Origin: Streptomyces specialis
Lineage (GTDB): Bacteria > Actinomycetota > Actinomycetes > Streptomycetales > Streptomycetaceae
Direction: 5' to 3'
Length of the DNA stretch: 64,000 nt
Assembly (NCBI RefSeq): GCF_001493375.1
Contig: NZ_LN929769.1
Location: 62,001-126,000, forward strand
In this document: one piece after another, positions 52,254 through 62,649 of the stretch
Layout of the letters: each line of letters begins with the position of its first letter
Numbering within the stretch: position 1 is the first letter of the stretch
Made by a program: the position numbers and the translations under genes
Notes under the pieces: model-generated
The model's input: only the letters and a program-made list of their open reading frames with translations
Told to the model about the DNA's origin: nothing
The model's database searches: none

Positions 52254-53112
52254 ATCGACCGCCACCGAGCTGATCGTCCCCTCCACGGGCGGCGCGCGGC
52301 TCCACACCGAGATCTTCGGCCCGGAGGAAGCGCCCACCGTGGTGCTCGCCCACGGCTGGACCTGCAACCGGACCTTCTGGTACCCGGTGATGCGGCAACT
52401 CGTCCCGGACTACCGCGTGGTGCTCTACGACCAGCGCGGCCACGGCCGCACGCCCGCCACCCCGGGCGCCCACGGCACCGAGGCGCTCACCGACGACCTG
52501 CTGGCCGTCCTGGACGCCACGCTGAAGCCGGGGCAGCGCGTTCTCATAGCCGGCCACTCCATGGGCGCGATGACCATAGTGGCGGCGGCCGACCGGCCCG
52601 CGTTCCGCGACCGGGTCGTCGCCGCCGTGCTGTGCAGCACCGGCACCGACCGGCTGGCCGGTGAGTCGACCGCGCTGCCGCTGCGGCCGGGCAGTCTGCG
52701 CAAGCAGGGCAGCCGCGTGTTCCTCACCACCAAGGTGACCTACGGGCCCGTGACGCCGATATCCAAGGCCGTCATCCGCTACATCACCATGGGCCGGGGC
52801 GCCACCGCCGAGCAGCGCACGGAGGTGGCCCGCATGGTCGCCGCCGCGCCGCGCAAGCCGCGCGCCGAGTGGGGCGGGGTGCTGTACGAGCTGAACATAT
52901 CCGACAACCTGGCGCGGCTCGACATCCCCGTGACCATCGTCCACGGCACCGCCGACCGGCTCACCCCGATCGTCCACGCCCACCGGATGGCGAGCCGGCT
53001 GCCGAAGCTCAACGAGTTCGCCGAGCTGCCCGGCATAGGACACATGACCCCGATCGAAGCCCCGGACAAGGTCACCGAGATCATCCGCGGCCTGGCGAAG
53101 GAGAACCTGTGA
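52246..53112 (+). CDS. Alpha/beta hydrolase
   Basis: 288 residues; LAHGWTCNRTFWYPVM (oxyanion region), GHSMG with nucleophile Ser105, HGTADRLTP (Asp) and GIGHMTPIEAP (His). Could cleave the ester made by the monooxygenase. Starts inside the monooxygenase 3' end and its stop overlaps the next GTG. Confidence 0.9.
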   Translation: MPESTATELIVPSTGGARLHTEIFGPEEAPTVVLAHGWTCNRTFWYPVMRQLVPDYRVVLYDQRGHGRTPATPGAHGTEALTDDLLAVLDATLKPGQRVLIAGHSMGAMTIVAAADRPAFRDRVVAAVLCSTGTDRLAGESTALPLRPGSLRKQGSRVFLTTKVTYGPVTPISKAVIRYITMGRGATAEQRTEVARMVAAAPRKPRAEWGGVLYELNISDNLARLDIPVTIVHGTADRLTPIVHAHRMASRLPKLNEFAELPGIGHMTPIEAPDKVTEIIRGLAKENL

Positions 53113-53996
53113 GCAACCGGAGAAGTCTCGTCGGGCAGGTGGCCGTCGTCACCGGCGCCGCCCGGGGCATCGGCGCCTCGCTGGCCAGGAAGCTGTCCGC
53201 CCGCGGTGCCAAGGTCGCGCTGATCGGCCTGGAGCCGACCGAGCTGAAGGCCGTCAGCGAGTCGCTGACCGGCGAGTCCGCGTACTGGCACGCCGACGTC
53301 ACCGACGCCGAGGCGATGGCCCAGGTCGCGGCCGAGGTCGCCGCGCGCTTCGGCACGGTGGACATCGTGGTCGCCAACGCGGGCGTCGCGACGGGCGGCC
53401 CGTTCGCCGACTCCGACGACGCCACGTGGCGGCGCGTCATCGAGGTCAACCTCGTCGGCTCGGCCGTCACCTGCCGCGCGTTCCTGCCCGCGCTGAAGGA
53501 CAGCCGGGGGTACTTCCTCCAGGTCGCGTCCTTCGCCGCCCTGACGCCGTCGCCGATGATGAGCGCCTACTGCGCGTCCAAGTCGGGCGTCGAGGCGTTC
53601 GCCCACGCGCTGCGGCCGGAGGTCGGGCCGTTCGGCGTGCGGGTCGGCGTCGCGTACCTCACCTGGACCGACACCGACATGGTGCGCGGCGCGGACGAGG
53701 ACCCGGTGATGCGGGACATGCGCAAGCGGCTGCCCTGGCCGGCGAACCGCACCTACCCGCTGGAGCCGGCCGTCGACCGGCTCGTCGCGGGCATCGAGCG
53801 CCGCGCGGTCCACATCTACGCCCAGTCCTGGGTGCGCGCCGTGGTGCCCATCCGCGGCTATCTGCCGTCCGTCATCGGCGGGTACCTCGGGCAGCGCGAG
53901 ATCCGCCGCCTCGTGCCCCGCTTCTCGGAGCTGACCCGCCGCGGCCTGGTGGGCCAGGGCGGCGCGGCGGCCGAAAGGGAGAAGACCGGTAGCTAG
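53109..53996 (+). CDS. SDR family oxidoreductase
   Basis: 295 residues: TGAARGIG (15-22), NAGVATGG, Ser141, Tyr154, Lys158 (AYCASKSG). C-terminal extension of about 60 residues (YLPSVIGGYLGQREIRRLVP) typical of SDRs in FMO/hydrolase operons of actinomycetes. Probably interconverts alcohol and ketone in the same pathway. Confidence 0.9.
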   Translation: MSNRRSLVGQVAVVTGAARGIGASLARKLSARGAKVALIGLEPTELKAVSESLTGESAYWHADVTDAEAMAQVAAEVAARFGTVDIVVANAGVATGGPFADSDDATWRRVIEVNLVGSAVTCRAFLPALKDSRGYFLQVASFAALTPSPMMSAYCASKSGVEAFAHALRPEVGPFGVRVGVAYLTWTDTDMVRGADEDPVMRDMRKRLPWPANRTYPLEPAVDRLVAGIERRAVHIYAQSWVRAVVPIRGYLPSVIGGYLGQREIRRLVPRFSELTRRGLVGQGGAAAEREKTGS

Positions 53997-54032
53997 CGAC
54001 CGGCGACCGGTCGCGGCGGACCGCGCGGGGCC

Positions 54033-55400
54033 TCACACGCAGAGCGCCCCGCGCGGATGCCCGTGCTCCCTGCCGCACGCGGTGAGCGCCAGCACCGCCC
54101 GGCCGGTCACGCGCGTCTGCGGCCCGATCGACGCCGGATCGACCGACGCCTGCCCGGCCACCTCCACGGCGGTCCGCTGCCCCGGCAGCCACAACTCCCG
54201 CCCGATCTCCTCGAAGCACGCCAGGAACGCCTCCGCGTCCGCCGCGTCGAGATCCTCCAGCGCGCGGCGCGGGAAGCCGCTCCGGTAGTGCGGCACGCAC
54301 CGGGCCTCCGCCGGGTGCTCGCCGCCCACCTCGCTCTCCGGCTCGGCCACGTCGTAGAACCGGACGACCTCGCCGCCCTCCCCGAGACACCACGCCGTCC
54401 AGTCGTCGCCGCACCGCATGCCGTACCAGTGCGCCGCGCCGAAGCGCCGGCTGAGCGCCGCGCAGCGGCTGCGCACCCGCGCCCCCCGCGACCGCCCGTC
54501 GTCCGCGTGCGCGTCCCCGGACGGGGTGCCGAACACCAGCGTCCACCCGTCCAGCGCCGGGCTGACATAGACCCGCGAACAGGTCCCGTGCCGGGCGCGC
54601 GGCCCGTTCCCCGCGTGCAGGTCGTGGCACCACGCCGAGGCGCCCAGCCGCATGGTCACCGGCACCGCCCCGGACAGCCCGAACGCGTCGAGCACGGCCT
54701 CCTGGTCGGTGGTCGGCACCGCGAACCACGACCCGCACGTGTGCATCGGCTCGGGGATCTCGTCGCGCGCCTTGACGCTGATCAGCCGCCGCAGCGCCGC
54801 CCGGTCCCGCTCGTCCAGCGCCTCCGGGCCGCCCACCGCCGCCAGCACCTCCAGCGCGCCGGCGCGCGCCCGCGCGTACCCCGGCCAGAGGCCGCGCCGC
54901 ACCCCGCGCAGCAGCGGCACCACGCCGGTGCCGACCTCGCGCAGCGCCCACACCGCGCCCTCCCTGACCTCCGGCACCGGATCGGCCAGCAGGGGCAGCA
55001 GCAGGTGCGCCTCGGACAGCGCGTCCCGGCCACGGCCCTGGAAGACATACGCGGCGCTCTGCCGGACCTGTGGATCGGGATGCTTCAGCGCCGACGCGTA
55101 GACCCCGAGGCCCGGCACGTCCAGGCCGGTGAACGCCCACCGGGCACGCCGCAGGGCGGTCGGCGTCGGGGCGGCGGCGATGGCGTCCGCCAGCGGACCG
55201 AGGGCGGGCAGCCCGATCTTGCGCAGCAGCCAGGCGGCCTCCGACCAGGCGACGGGTGCCTCGTCGTCCCACAGCGCGTCGAGCAGCGGGCCCACCGCCG
55301 CGGCACGCAGGGCGATCAGCTCGCCGCGCGCCATCTCCCTGACCAAGGCATCCTCACTGGCCGCCTCGGTGATCAACCCCAGCAGTCGCCGGCTCTCCAT
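54033..55400 (-). CDS. HEAT-repeat protein
   Basis: 455 residues. The first half has helical repeats (MARGELIALRAAAVGPLLDA, HPDPQVRQSAAYVFQGRGRD, DPVPEVREGAVWALREVGTG). The second half is a separate globular part (GAAHWYGMRCGDDWTAWCLG, VVRFYDVAEPESEVGGEHP), resembling domains used in Streptomyces proteins of unknown role. No membrane segment. Confidence 0.75.
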   Translation of the reverse strand: MESRRLLGLITEAASEDALVREMARGELIALRAAAVGPLLDALWDDEAPVAWSEAAWLLRKIGLPALGPLADAIAAAPTPTALRRARWAFTGLDVPGLGVYASALKHPDPQVRQSAAYVFQGRGRDALSEAHLLLPLLADPVPEVREGAVWALREVGTGVVPLLRGVRRGLWPGYARARAGALEVLAAVGGPEALDERDRAALRRLISVKARDEIPEPMHTCGSWFAVPTTDQEAVLDAFGLSGAVPVTMRLGASAWCHDLHAGNGPRARHGTCSRVYVSPALDGWTLVFGTPSGDAHADDGRSRGARVRSRCAALSRRFGAAHWYGMRCGDDWTAWCLGEGGEVVRFYDVAEPESEVGGEHPAEARCVPHYRSGFPRRALEDLDAADAEAFLACFEEIGRELWLPGQRTAVEVAGQASVDPASIGPQTRVTGRAVLALTACGREHGHPRGALCV

Positions 55401-55436
55401 GCCTGGGCAGCATAACGACCCCTGCTGACACCGGGT

Positions 55437-55946
55437 TCAGAAACGCCAACGCGTCTGGCAGTAAGGCCCTTTCCGGAACCCGAACCCCGTTTCGGGCTCG
55501 ATCCGGAAGGCCAGGGCCGCGCCCCCCTCGGCGTGGTGCAGGGCGCCGTCCCGCGCGGTGAACGTCCAGTCGTCGCCGTACTTGTCGACATACGCCCGCG
55601 CGACGGCGGCCAGCTCCGCGTCGTCCGTCACCCGCCGCGCGCTGCCGCGCACCACGATGTCCAGACCGTGCCCGAGGGCGGCGGTGCCGGTGGTCAGCGC
55701 GACCCGTGGGTTCGTCGCCAGGTTCCGCGCCTTCCGCTCGTCGGCGCCCGTCGTGAAGTGCGGCGCGCCGTCCACCCAGACGGACAGCAGGGGCGTCACG
55801 TGCGGGCTGCCGTCGGGCAGGACGCTGGAGAGCCAGAACACCTCCGCCGCCGTCAGCCGCTCGACCGCCTCCGCCCAGGGCACCGCCTCGGCCCCCGGAT
55901 CGCCGTACCGCTCGTCCACGTCCGTGACCGGTTCGCTGGTGGCCAT
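55437..55946 (-). CDS. Pyridoxamine 5'-phosphate oxidase-like (PPOX) protein
   Basis: 169 residues; FWLSSVLPDGSPHVTPLLSV, FTTGADERKARNLATNPRVA, and GFGFRKGPYCQTRWRF match the FMN/F420-binding split barrel. GGAGGAG precedes the ATG. Confidence 0.88.
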   Translation of the reverse strand: MATSEPVTDVDERYGDPGAEAVPWAEAVERLTAAEVFWLSSVLPDGSPHVTPLLSVWVDGAPHFTTGADERKARNLATNPRVALTTGTAALGHGLDIVVRGSARRVTDDAELAAVARAYVDKYGDDWTFTARDGALHHAEGGAALAFRIEPETGFGFRKGPYCQTRWRF

Positions 55947-56042
55947 GCCGGCTCCTCCTCGTCGCTGAGTTCTCTGACGCACGACAGGGCAGACCGGCGG
56001 GTGCCGGGAAACTCATCGGTCCGGCGGTGGCGCGCGACGCGA

Positions 56043-56074
56043 AAGGGGCGCGCCCGCGTTCGGGCACGCCCCTT
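56043..56074 (-). terminator. Hairpin after the small charged gene
   Basis: Stem AAGGGGCGCGCCCG / CGGGCACGCCCCTT (13 of 14) with a CGTT loop, 14 bases beyond the stop at 56088. Confidence 0.7.
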
Positions 56075-56087
56075 GCCGCACTGGCCG

Positions 56088-56270
56088 CTAGTCGTTCCGG
56101 CGGCGCTGCTTGGCCCGGTCCATGGCCTTGCGGCCGGCCTCCTTGCCCCGCTGCTTCATGTCGTCGCGGCTCTGCCCTCTCTCCTTCTGGTCGCCCTTGC
56201 CGTTCATGGCTTCCCTGGCGCGCTCCTGGAGCTCCTGCGCCTTCTCCCTGAACTGGTCTGCCATGCCCAT
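56088..56270 (-). CDS. Small highly charged helical protein
   Basis: 60 residues, almost wholly helical and charged (MADQFREKAQELQERAREAM, RKAMDRAKQRRRND). AGGAG precedes ATG 56270; ATG 56264 is the alternative. Resembles CsbD-like stress proteins in character only. Confidence 0.65.
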   Translation of the reverse strand: MGMADQFREKAQELQERAREAMNGKGDQKERGQSRDDMKQRGKEAGRKAMDRAKQRRRND

Positions 56271-56375
56271 GTGCACTCCTGCTCGTGACGGGTGAGACTC
56301 GTGGGCCGCGTGGGCCGTCACCAGCGTGACACGGCCCGGCATATCGTGCATTCCGGGCATTTCCGGCATCGTGTG

Positions 56376-59300
56376 CTAGTGGGTCCCGCGCGGCGGGAGC
56401 GGCGGGCGGGACCGGTCCGGGATGTCCCGGTAACCGGGCGGCGAGGACGCCGGATGCTTCTCCAGCAGGTCCACGGCCACCCGCACCGCCGTGGCCAGCA
56501 CCGCGGGCCGGCCCTCCGCCCAGTCCACGGGCGAGCGCAGCGCCTCGATGTCCGGCGCCACCCCGTGGTTCTCCACGTCCCACCCGTACGCGTCGAACCA
56601 CGCCGCGTTCATCGGAACGGTGATGCGCGAGCCGTCCACCAGCCGGTGGTTGCCCGTGATGCCCACCACCCCGCCCCACGTGCGGCAGCCGACGACCGGC
56701 CCGAGGCCCAGCACCCGGAACGCCGCCGTGATCATGTCCCCGTCGGACGAGGTCGCCTCGTCGGCCACCGCCACGACCGGCCCGCGCGGCGCGTTCGACG
56801 TGTAACTGACGGGCTGCGCGTTCCGGGTGAGGTCCCAGCCCATCACCGTGCGGGTCAGCTTCTCGATCACCAGCTCGCTGATGTGCCCGCCCGCGTTGCC
56901 GCGCACATCCACGATCAGCGCCTCCCGCGCGAACTCCCGCCGCAGGTCCCGGTTGAACTGCGCCCAGCCCGAACCGCCCATGTCGGGGATGTGCACATAG
57001 CCGCACCGGCCCTCGCTCAGCTCCCGCACCACCTCGCGCCGCCTGGCGACCCAGTCCTGGTAGCGCAACGGCCGGTCGTCCACGAGCGGTACCACCGCGA
57101 TCCGGCGCCGCCGCCCGCCCTCCTCCGCGAACGTCAGCTCCACGCTCGTCCCGCCGGTGCCCGCCAGCAGCGGCCACGGCCCGGCGACCGGATCGACGGG
57201 CCGCCCGCCGACGTGCGTCAGCACCGCGCCCTCGCGGACTCCGCTGCCCGCCAGCGGGGAACGCGCCTTGGTGTCCGAGGAGTCACCCGGCAGCACACGC
57301 GCCACCCGCCACGAACGGTCCTTCGTGCGGGTGAAGTTGACGCCCAGCAGACCCTGCGCCCGCTGGTAGTGCGGCGGTCCCTCGTCCCGGCGCGCGGAGT
57401 ACACGTAGGCGTGCGACGTGCCGAGTTCGCCCAGCGTCTCCCACAGCAGATCGGCGAACTCGTCGGGGCTGGCGACCCGTTCGACCAGCGGCCGGTACTG
57501 GTCCAGCACGCCGGGCCAGTCCACGCCGCACATCCCCGGCTCCCAGAAGTGGTCCCGGACGATCCGGCCCGCCTCGTCGAACGCCTGCCGCCACTCGGCC
57601 GCCGGGTCCGCCACGTGCACGATCCGCCGCAGGTCCACGGGGACCGTCGAATCGCTGTCCCCGCTCTCCCCGGCCGGCACCGCCCGCAGGCTCTCGTCCT
57701 CGCACACCACCAGCCGGGTCCCGTCACCGCTGGGCGCGAACCAGTCCACGTCGTCGGTCAGTTCGGTCCGCTTCGCCTTCGCCAGGTCGAAGTGCTCCAG
57801 CGTCGGCTTCCCCGAGGTGTCGTCCGGATTGACGAACGTCTCGCCCAGCGCACCGGAGATGGGCCACCGCAGCCACACCAGGCCGCCACCGGCAACCGGT
57901 TGGAGCGAGGAGTACTTCGAGGCCGCCACCGGGAACGGCGTCACCCGGCTGCTCAGCCCCTCCGCCTCCACCCGCACCGCGCCCTCCTCGCCGCCCGCCG
58001 CGTCGGCCACGGTGTCGGCCGGGTCGAGACCGCCCGCCGCCGGCCGCCCCTCGGGCGTGATGGCGAACGGCGAGCGGGTCGCGGAGGAGAGCGGCACGAG
58101 ATACGGGCGGCAGCCCAGCGGGAACGACAGATCGCCGGTGTGCACGTCGTACACCGGGTCGAAGCCACGCCACGACAGGAACGCCAGATACCGGCCGTCC
58201 CGCGTGAACACCGGCTCCTCGTCCTCGAACCGGCCGTCCGTGACGTCGAGGATCCGCGGCTCGCCGGCCGTCAGGCGCGCGATCCTGATCTGGCTCAGGG
58301 AACGCCCGATGCCCGGATGGGCCCAGGTCAGCCACGCCGAGTCGGGCGAGAACGCCATGTCCCGCACCGGCCCGTTCACCGACCGGGCCAGCTCGCGGAC
58401 CTCCCCGGGCTCCGGCACGGGCGCCCCGGCCGGCTCCTCGGCCGCCGCCGGTTCCGCCGCCTCCGTGTCCTCCGCCGGTTCCTCCGCTGCCTTCCCGGTC
58501 TCCGCCGTCGCCGTCTCCTCGGCGTCCGGCACGCCGATCACCAGCAGCCGCCCGTCGTGCGTGGCCACCGCCAGCGTCCGGCCGTCCGGCGACGCCGCCA
58601 GCTCCCGCACCCGCCCCAGCGCCCCCGGCTCCGGCCCCAGCCGGCGCGGGGCCGGATCGCCGCCGGCCCGCGGCCGGGAGGCGACCTCGATCGTGTCCTC
58701 GCCCGCCGCGTCCGTCCCGTACGCGAGCCGCCCGGGTTTGCTGGGCCGGCGCCGGCGGGTCGGATGAGAAGCCCCAGCCGGCGCGGGGCCGGATCGCCGC
58801 CGGCCCGGGGCAGGTAGGCGATCTCGATCGTGTCCTCGCCCGCCGCGTCCGTCACGTACGCGATCCGCCCGGTGTCCCCGAGCATCTCCGGCAGCCGCAC
58901 CCGCACCCCCGGCGTGGCCGCCAGGACGCGCGCCGGGCCGTCCCGGTGCGTGAGCCAGTACAGCGCGCCGCGCACGCTGAGCGCGCTGGCGCGGCCCGTG
59001 GCGTCCACGGCGAGCGCGTCGATGTTGCCCGAGGTCCGCACCTGGTACGGGCGGCGGCCGGTGCGCGGCCCGCCGAGCCGCACGTTCAGCCGCCGGGGGA
59101 CGGAGCCGGGCCCGAGGTCCTCGGCGAGCCACAGGTCGCCGCCGCACTGGTAGACCACCCGCCGGCCGTCCGTGGCCGCGTGGCGGGCGTAGAAGGCGTC
59201 GTGGTCGCTGTGGCGCCACAGCTCCGAGCCGTCCGGGCGGCAGGAGTAGAGATTCCCCACGCCCTCGTGGTCGGAGAGGAAGGCGATCCGGTCGCCGACG

Positions 59301-59956
59301 AACATCGGGCTGTCGAGGTGGCCGTTCAGGTCGGGCAGCAGCCGCCGCCCGTGCAGCCACAGCTTGCCCATCGCGCCGCCGCGGTACCGCTTCCAGTCGG
59401 CCGGTTCGTGCGGCGCCTTCCCGGTCAGCAGCAGGGTGCGCCGTTCGGAGCCGTGACCGTTGACCGCGATGTCGGCCACCGGTCCCCACGGGAGCTGCTC
59501 GCCGGGTCCCCCGTCCAGCGGCACGGTGTACGCCCACGTGAAGTGCGAGAACGGCTGGTGGTGCGATCCCACGGCGAGGATGCGGCACTCGCCCGAGCCG
59601 TCGTCGGGCGTCCAGCCGCGCACCCGGGTGTCGTAGGAGCCCCAGTGGCTGAGCTGGCGGACCGGCCCGCCGTCCACCGGGGCCAGATGGATCTCCGGAT
59701 CCAGCGTCCGCCAGCTCGTGAACGCGATGTGCCGCCCGTCCGGCGAGAAGCGCGGCGGACCGACCCGCGTACGATCGGCGGTGAGCCGCCAGGCCCGGCG
59801 GACGTCCTGGCCGGCGGCGGGCAACGGCGCCAGCCAGAGGTCGTCCTCGGCGACAAAACACAGCAGTTCACCATGAAGATGCGGGAAGCGCAGATATCCG
59901 TCACACTCCTGGGATTGGGTCGAGGGGACGGCGGATGAGGTGGATTCGTCGCTCAC
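56376..59956 (-). pseudogene. Tricorn-type S41 protease homologue, frameshifted by internal duplication
   Basis: About 1150 residues once joined. N-terminal beta-propeller repeats (YLRFPHLHGELLCFVAEDDL, FSPDGRHIAFTSWR), second propeller, then PDZ and S41 core: GYVHIPDMGGSGW, VDVRGNAGGHISELVIEKL, and ATSSDGDMITAAFR with the likely nucleophile Ser. Tricorn proteases degrade oligopeptides in the cytoplasm. At 58634-58872 a 100-base segment occurs twice at 137-base offset, repeating AYVTDAAGEDTIEIAYLPRA and shifting the frame. Removing one copy restores a normal protein. Confidence 0.85.
58634..58872. repeat. Imperfect direct duplication inside the protease gene
   Basis: 58634-58735 and 58771-58872 are near-identical (GCCCCAGCCGGCGCGGGG start both), offset 137 bases, not a multiple of three. 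The left copy carries substitutions. Confidence 0.9.
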
Positions 59957-60145
59957 GGTTCCATGCTTCGGCTCGGCGATATCCCCGGCAAGTCACAAAG
60001 GGACAGCACGTGTGATCTGGGTCACATTCGAGCGTTCGCGCTCACCCTGCCGCGCTGGTGGCGCGTCTCGTGGCATGAGCTGACACCCCTGATCCGCTCT
60101 TCGGTTTTTGTTGATCCACGACACCCGGACAGGAGAACCTGCCCC

Positions 60146-62404
60146 GTGGCTACGTTTCTGTACAAACTCGGCCGCCTGTGCTTCAGGCGCCGCTGGTGGG
60201 TGGTGCTGCTGTGGGTGGCGCTGCTCTTCGGCATCGGCGCCGGCGCGGCCTCGTCCAGCGGGGCGGTAGCGGAGGACTTCGCACTGCCCGGCACCGAGTC
60301 GCAAGAGGCGCTCGACCTCATGGAGGAAGAGTTCCCCGAGGCGAACGCGGACGCACTCGAGTCCACCGTCGTCTTCCAGGCCCCCGAGGGGCAGGACATC
60401 ACCGGCACGGAGTACTCGCAGGCCGTCCGTGATGTTCTCGCCGAGCTGGAGCGAGGCGACAAGGTGGTCGGCGTCGTCGACCCGTTCGCCGACGGCAACG
60501 CCAATGTCAGCGAGGACCGGACCATCGCCTACACGACGGTGGACTACGACGCGGGCTTCGGTGACATCACCGACGAGATGCACGAGCAGCTCATGGCCGC
60601 GCTCGACACCGGCCGCGAGGCGGGCCTGACCGTCGAGGCCGGCGGCCAGGTGGCCCTCGGCGAGGAGGAGATGGGCAGCGCCGCCGAGATGATCGGTCTG
60701 GGTGTCGCCCTGGTGGTCCTCTTCATCACCTTCGGCTCGCTGATCGCCGCCGGACTGCCGGTGATCACGGCCATGATCGGCGTCTCCGCCGGTACGCTCG
60801 GCATCACCGCGCTGAGCACGGTGTTCGACCTGACGGAGACCACCGGCATCCTGGCCAGCATGATCGGCCTGGCGGTCGGTATCGACTACGCGCTGTTCAT
60901 CGTGTCCCGGTACCGGGCGGAGCTGATCGAGGGCCACGACCGCGACGAGGCCGCCGGCCGCGCCGTGGGCACCGCCGGTTCGGCCGTCGTCTTCGCCGGC
61001 CTGACCGTGGTCATCGCCCTGGGCGGTCTGGCCATCGTCAACGTGCCGCTGCTGACCAAGATGGGCCTGGCCGCCGCGGCGACCGTGGCCCTGGCCGTCC
61101 TGATCGCGCTGACCCTGGTCCCGGCCGCGCTGGCCATCACCGGCAAGCGCATCTTCGGCCGCCGGGTCCGCAAGCAGAACCCGGAGACCGGCGTCCCGGC
61201 CAGCCTGTCCAAGAACGGCAAGGAGAACGTGGGCACCCGCTACGCCCGCGGGATACTGCGCCGTCCCGGACTGGTGCTGGTGGCCGCCGTCATCGGCCTC
61301 GGCGTGCTCGCCGCGCCGGTCGCCGGCATGGAGCTGGGCCTGCCGGACGACGGCACGCAGCCCGAGGAGTCCACGCAGCGCAAGGCGTACGACCTGCTCA
61401 GCGAGGGCTTCGGCCCGGGCTTCAACGGTCCGCTGATGCTGTCGCTCGAAGCCGCCGACGGCACCGACCTGGTCAGCGCCGCCGACGCCGTGTCGGCCGA
61501 GCTGGACGGCACCGACGGCATCGTGGCCACGGCCCCCGCCATGTTCAACAGCGACAACACCATGGCGACGCTGCTCGTCTTCCCGTCCACCGGCCCGTCC
61601 GACCACGACACCGCCGATCTGGTCCACCACCTGCGCGACGACGTCGTGCCGTCGCTGGAGTCGGAGACCGGGACGGACATCCTGGTCACCGGCGCCGCCG
61701 CGATCAACATCGACTTCTCGCAGGTGATGACCGACGCGCTGGTGCCGTACCTGGCCCTGGTGGTCGGCCTGGCGTTCATCCTGCTGATCCTGGTCTTCCG
61801 TTCGATCGTGGTCCCGCTGAAGGCCGCCCTCGGCTTCCTGCTGTCCGTCCTGGCCGCGCTCGGCGCGGTGGTGGCGGTCTTCCAGTGGGGCTGGGGCGCG
61901 GAGCTGATCGGGGTCGAGGAGACCGGCCCGATCATGAGCATGATGCCGATCTTCATGGTCGGTGTGATCTTCGGTCTCGCGATGGACTACGAGGTCTTCC
62001 TCGTGACCCGCATGCGGGAGGCGCACGTCCACGGCGAGGACGCGCACCAGTCGGTGATGACGGGCTTCAACCTGAACGCCCGGGTGGTCACCGCCGCCGC
62101 GATCATCATGATCAGCGTCTTCGCGGGCTTCGCGATCCCGACGGACGACTCGATGGTGAAGATGATCGGCTTCGGTCTGGCCGTGGCCGTTCTGCTCGAC
62201 GCCTTCGTGGTCCGCATGACGATCGTCCCGGCCGTGATGGGCCTGATCGGCGAGCGCGTCTGGTGGCTGCCGAAGTGGCTGGACCGGATCCTGCCGAATG
62301 TCGACGACGAGGGCGACTCGCTGGAGAAGTACCTCACGGCGAACGGCAAGGGCCGCGACGCGCTGAGGAAGCGCTCCGACCGGGAGCCCGCTTCCGTGAG
62401 CTGA
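60146..62404 (+). CDS. MMPL family (RND-type) transporter
   Basis: 752 residues, 12 helices in two halves. MATFLYKLGRLCFRRRWWVV opening, GIDYALFIVSRYR and AMDYEVFLVTRMRE as the two proton-relay helices with their Asp-Tyr pairs. Exports lipids or hydrophobic compounds. GTG 60146 has AGGAGAAC upstream. Divergent from the tricorn gene. Confidence 0.9.
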   Translation: MATFLYKLGRLCFRRRWWVVLLWVALLFGIGAGAASSSGAVAEDFALPGTESQEALDLMEEEFPEANADALESTVVFQAPEGQDITGTEYSQAVRDVLAELERGDKVVGVVDPFADGNANVSEDRTIAYTTVDYDAGFGDITDEMHEQLMAALDTGREAGLTVEAGGQVALGEEEMGSAAEMIGLGVALVVLFITFGSLIAAGLPVITAMIGVSAGTLGITALSTVFDLTETTGILASMIGLAVGIDYALFIVSRYRAELIEGHDRDEAAGRAVGTAGSAVVFAGLTVVIALGGLAIVNVPLLTKMGLAAAATVALAVLIALTLVPAALAITGKRIFGRRVRKQNPETGVPASLSKNGKENVGTRYARGILRRPGLVLVAAVIGLGVLAAPVAGMELGLPDDGTQPEESTQRKAYDLLSEGFGPGFNGPLMLSLEAADGTDLVSAADAVSAELDGTDGIVATAPAMFNSDNTMATLLVFPSTGPSDHDTADLVHHLRDDVVPSLESETGTDILVTGAAAINIDFSQVMTDALVPYLALVVGLAFILLILVFRSIVVPLKAALGFLLSVLAALGAVVAVFQWGWGAELIGVEETGPIMSMMPIFMVGVIFGLAMDYEVFLVTRMREAHVHGEDAHQSVMTGFNLNARVVTAAAIIMISVFAGFAIPTDDSMVKMIGFGLAVAVLLDAFVVRMTIVPAVMGLIGERVWWLPKWLDRILPNVDDEGDSLEKYLTANGKGRDALRKRSDREPASVS

Positions 62405-62440
62405 CCGGCCGCGGAGCCGGCCGGGTGGCGTGATGACGAA

Positions 62441-62479
62441 GCCCGGCACCGGAGCCCCCGTGGCGTCCCGGTGCCGGGC
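62441..62479 (+). terminator. Terminator after MMPL gene
   Basis: Perfect 12-base stem GCCCGGCACCGG / CCGGTGCCGGGC with a 15-base loop. Confidence 0.8.
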
Positions 62480-62546
62480 CGAGTCGTTTCTTCTCCCGGT
62501 GCGCCCCCTGCCCTTCATCTCATCATCAAATGTGTGACGGATGCTC

Positions 62547-62577
62547 TTGCAAGGCGTTCGCAACAGGGCTTTATTAT
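62547..62577 (+). promoter_or_regulatory. Nur-type box overlapping the cbiM promoter
   Basis: TTGCAA-N5-TCGCAA at 62547-62563 matches the Nur (nickel uptake regulator) operator TTGCAA-N5-TTGCAA in all but one base. The first half is a good -35, and TATTAT at 62572-62577 is a -10 after 19 bases. Ni-bound Nur would block transcription of the transporter. Confidence 0.75.
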
Positions 62578-62649
62578 CAAGGAGCGGTGGCCGCCCGGCG
62601 GCCCCGCCGCGCCAGGAGCCCGATCCGTGCCACGGAGAGCGAGACCGCC

